Shown: one piece after another, positions 62,507-64,000 of the stretch
Numbering within the stretch: the stretch's first letter is position 1
Layout of the letters: every line of letters starts with the position of its first letter
Assembly (NCBI GenBank): GCA_023525715.1
Contig: CM042012.1
Location: 115,230,798-115,294,797 of the forward strand
DNA: 64,000 nucleotides
Source: Cichorium intybus
Taxonomy: Eukaryota; Streptophyta; Magnoliopsida; Asterales; Asteraceae
Reading direction: 5' to 3'
Translations under genes and position numbers: made by a program
The notes under the pieces: generated by a model
What the model was told of the DNA's origin: nothing
Seen by the model: only the letters and a program-made list of their open reading frames with translations
The model's database searches: none

Positions 62507-63195
62507 CTTCGTCAACTACTTCCCCATCGGATTCAAACTTGCCCTAGCCGTCTCCTCCGCATCTCCTCCGCACCATACAGACTATGGGTAATTGTTTCTT
62601 GAATCGTGATTTGTATGTTTTTTCCAAGAGGACCGGTGGATTTGCAGAGATAGGCGATTCAGCGTGAACTTGAGAAGGAGATGGTACGGGAGAAGATAAT
62701 AGTCGAGGAAGTGAAGGGTTATCGCGATCAACAGGCAGAAATGAGGAGATAATCGATGATTGCATGACCGACGATGGCAGTGACGAGCGGCGAGGGATTT
62801 CCATCCGTTTATGCTAAGGCCTCAGTCCGGTGAAATTAATGAGATCACAACCCTACCCCAAGACGTTCCGTTTTCGTTTATTGCTCTCGTCCAGCCAAAC
62901 ATTCAATGAACGATGCTGCGACTCCCGTGATCGATACTAGTAAGTCGAGTTCCTGTTGCTGTTGGAACTTGGAATTGGTAATTTTCATGATTTACCCGAA
63001 ATACTGAAACAATAACTTAGTAGTTGCTTTGGCTGATTATATCTATTTGGTGCTGTTGCTGTTGTTCCATTTTGATTTAGGTGTTAGTTGAATACAATTG
63101 TTTTGGTACGTGGTGTTGTTGCATACATTTGGAGTACTGTACTTTAAGTTTAAATACTTGGATTGTGCATATATATAATAGAGGTATTAAGGATT

Positions 63196-63328
63196 AAGGG
63201 GCTGTTTCTTTGACTTAACGAGCTTAATAAGTTAAGCACTTAATCTGGACAATTGTAAATGGTTGTTTTCTTTTGACATAATCTGAATAGAATGTCTTAA
63301 TGGATTAAGCTAAAAAGACAGCTTTAAA
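63196..63328. mobile_element. Possible small MITE inside F2
   Basis: GGGGCTGTTTCTTTGACTTAA at the left and, read inverted, AAAGCTGTCTTTTTAGCTTAA at the right. The middle has AGCACTTAATCTGGA and AATAGAATGTCTTAATGG, as in plant MITEs of this type. The target duplication is unclear. Confidence 0.4.
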
Positions 63329-63364
63329 GGTATGAATTCCACTTTTACAAAACAATCACAGTGG

Positions 63365-63930
63365 GGATATAGATGTGCTAAATGTATGTGTACATATTCC
63401 CTCTGTTGAGGCAGATGTGCATATGTGCTAAATGTGTACATGTATATGTGTGTGCATATGGGCACATATGTATATACACATGTGTATAGACATACGTATA
63501 TATGCATGTGTATGTGTATATGTACACATGTGTATATGTTATGCATATATGAATATAGACATGTATTTTTATGAATGTTTGTACGTATTATCCATTTTGT
63601 TCATTTATACATGTGTGTGCGTATATGCATATGTGTATATGTATATGTGCACATGTGTATTTATGTATCTATGCATTTATGCATATGAATGTTTTTACAA
63701 ATTGTCCATTTACTCATTTATATATGTGCCTATGTGCATGTGTGTATATGGATGTAAGTATTTTTTGAGGGTTTTTTTAATATGTAGTTTTATAAATGTA
63801 TATATGCATATATGTTTATATGCATATAAATGCGTATGTGCACATATGCATATATGTCTATATATGCAAAAATAGATGTGCATTTGTTCATATGCGTATA
63901 TGCATTTATGTATTTATTTTAATTTTCTTG
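63365..63930. repeat. Alternating purine-pyrimidine low-complexity stretch in F2
   Basis: Same word set as 60999-61680 but a different arrangement, again directly upstream of an acceptor-like TTATTGCAG. Confidence 0.8.
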
Positions 63931-64000
63931 AATATACATGTATATTAATTTTTAATAATGTTATTGCAGATTTTGGAGAAGTTATCGAGCAAATTGAAGA

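Larger units (their letters stand above)
62212..64000. mobile_element. Element F2, partial (runs off the window)
   Basis: Starts AGTTAGGTTCTTTTGAGAAC with CATGAGATCTTGAAAACC, the same terminus as F1, after (TA)n. It has a longer (CT)n (62439-62503), different middle DNA, its own TATGTGCATATG-like stretch (63365-63930) and the exon-like segment at 63970. The 3' end is outside the window. The middle (62510-63190) carries no recognisable gene. Confidence 0.6.

Overview
This is repeat-dense nuclear DNA from a flowering plant. The coding capacity I can recognise is retrotransposon Gag-Pol (Ty1-copia and Ty3-gypsy/chromovirus type), a Helitron-borne replication-protein-A-like fragment and a decayed Myb/SANT-like gene of the PIF/Harbinger-associated type. 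I see no intact host gene, tRNA or rRNA. Low GC, long (TA)n tracts, plant copia and chromovirus lineages, a Helitron and Mutator-like elements all point to a eudicot. The style of the gypsy LTRs and of the Myb/SANT-like fragment recalls Asteraceae, but that is an impression, not a demonstration.

Layout. 159-5532: a copia-type solo LTR split by a complete, apparently very young copia element (493-5351: two LTRs of 252 bp that read identical, a 5-bp target duplication, one uninterrupted 1414-residue Gag-Pol). 5533-11497: AT-rich DNA with two non-autonomous Mutator-like elements (7032-9242; 9783-11041, the second with a perfect 9-bp target duplication) and a short remnant beside a (TA)n tract.

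11498-47302: a 36-kb mosaic of three gypsy families, here called B, C and D. B has a very long LTR (3.2 kb) and a decayed pol. C (14876-23215, minus strand) is inserted in the leader of the first B copy; its outer LTR end and the adjoining B sequence are deleted. D (26577-38047) interrupts B pol and is arranged LTR-internal-LTR-partial internal. A second B unit follows, also arranged LTR-internal-LTR-partial internal. Several joints cannot come from simple insertion and look like recombination or template-switch junctions.

47303-52057: a 4.1-kb Helitron (TC start, 3' hairpin, CTAG end) lying inside a (TA)n microsatellite and carrying a two-exon RPA/OB-fold (DUF223-like) fragment. 52058-56290: minus-strand copia remnants joined to the Myb/SANT-like pseudogene. 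57080-58239: a fold-back element with arms of about 360 bp and an 8-9 bp target duplication. 58437-58844: a cluster of CATTCTC/GAGAATG palindromes. 59275-64000: two related elements (F1, F2), each next to (TA)n, with CT-tracts, long alternating purine-pyrimidine stretches and a shared short exon-like segment; F2 runs off the window.

The transposition proteins are the only candidate working products. The copia element looks competent; the gypsy units carry stops, frameshifts or large deletions and would depend on relatives elsewhere.
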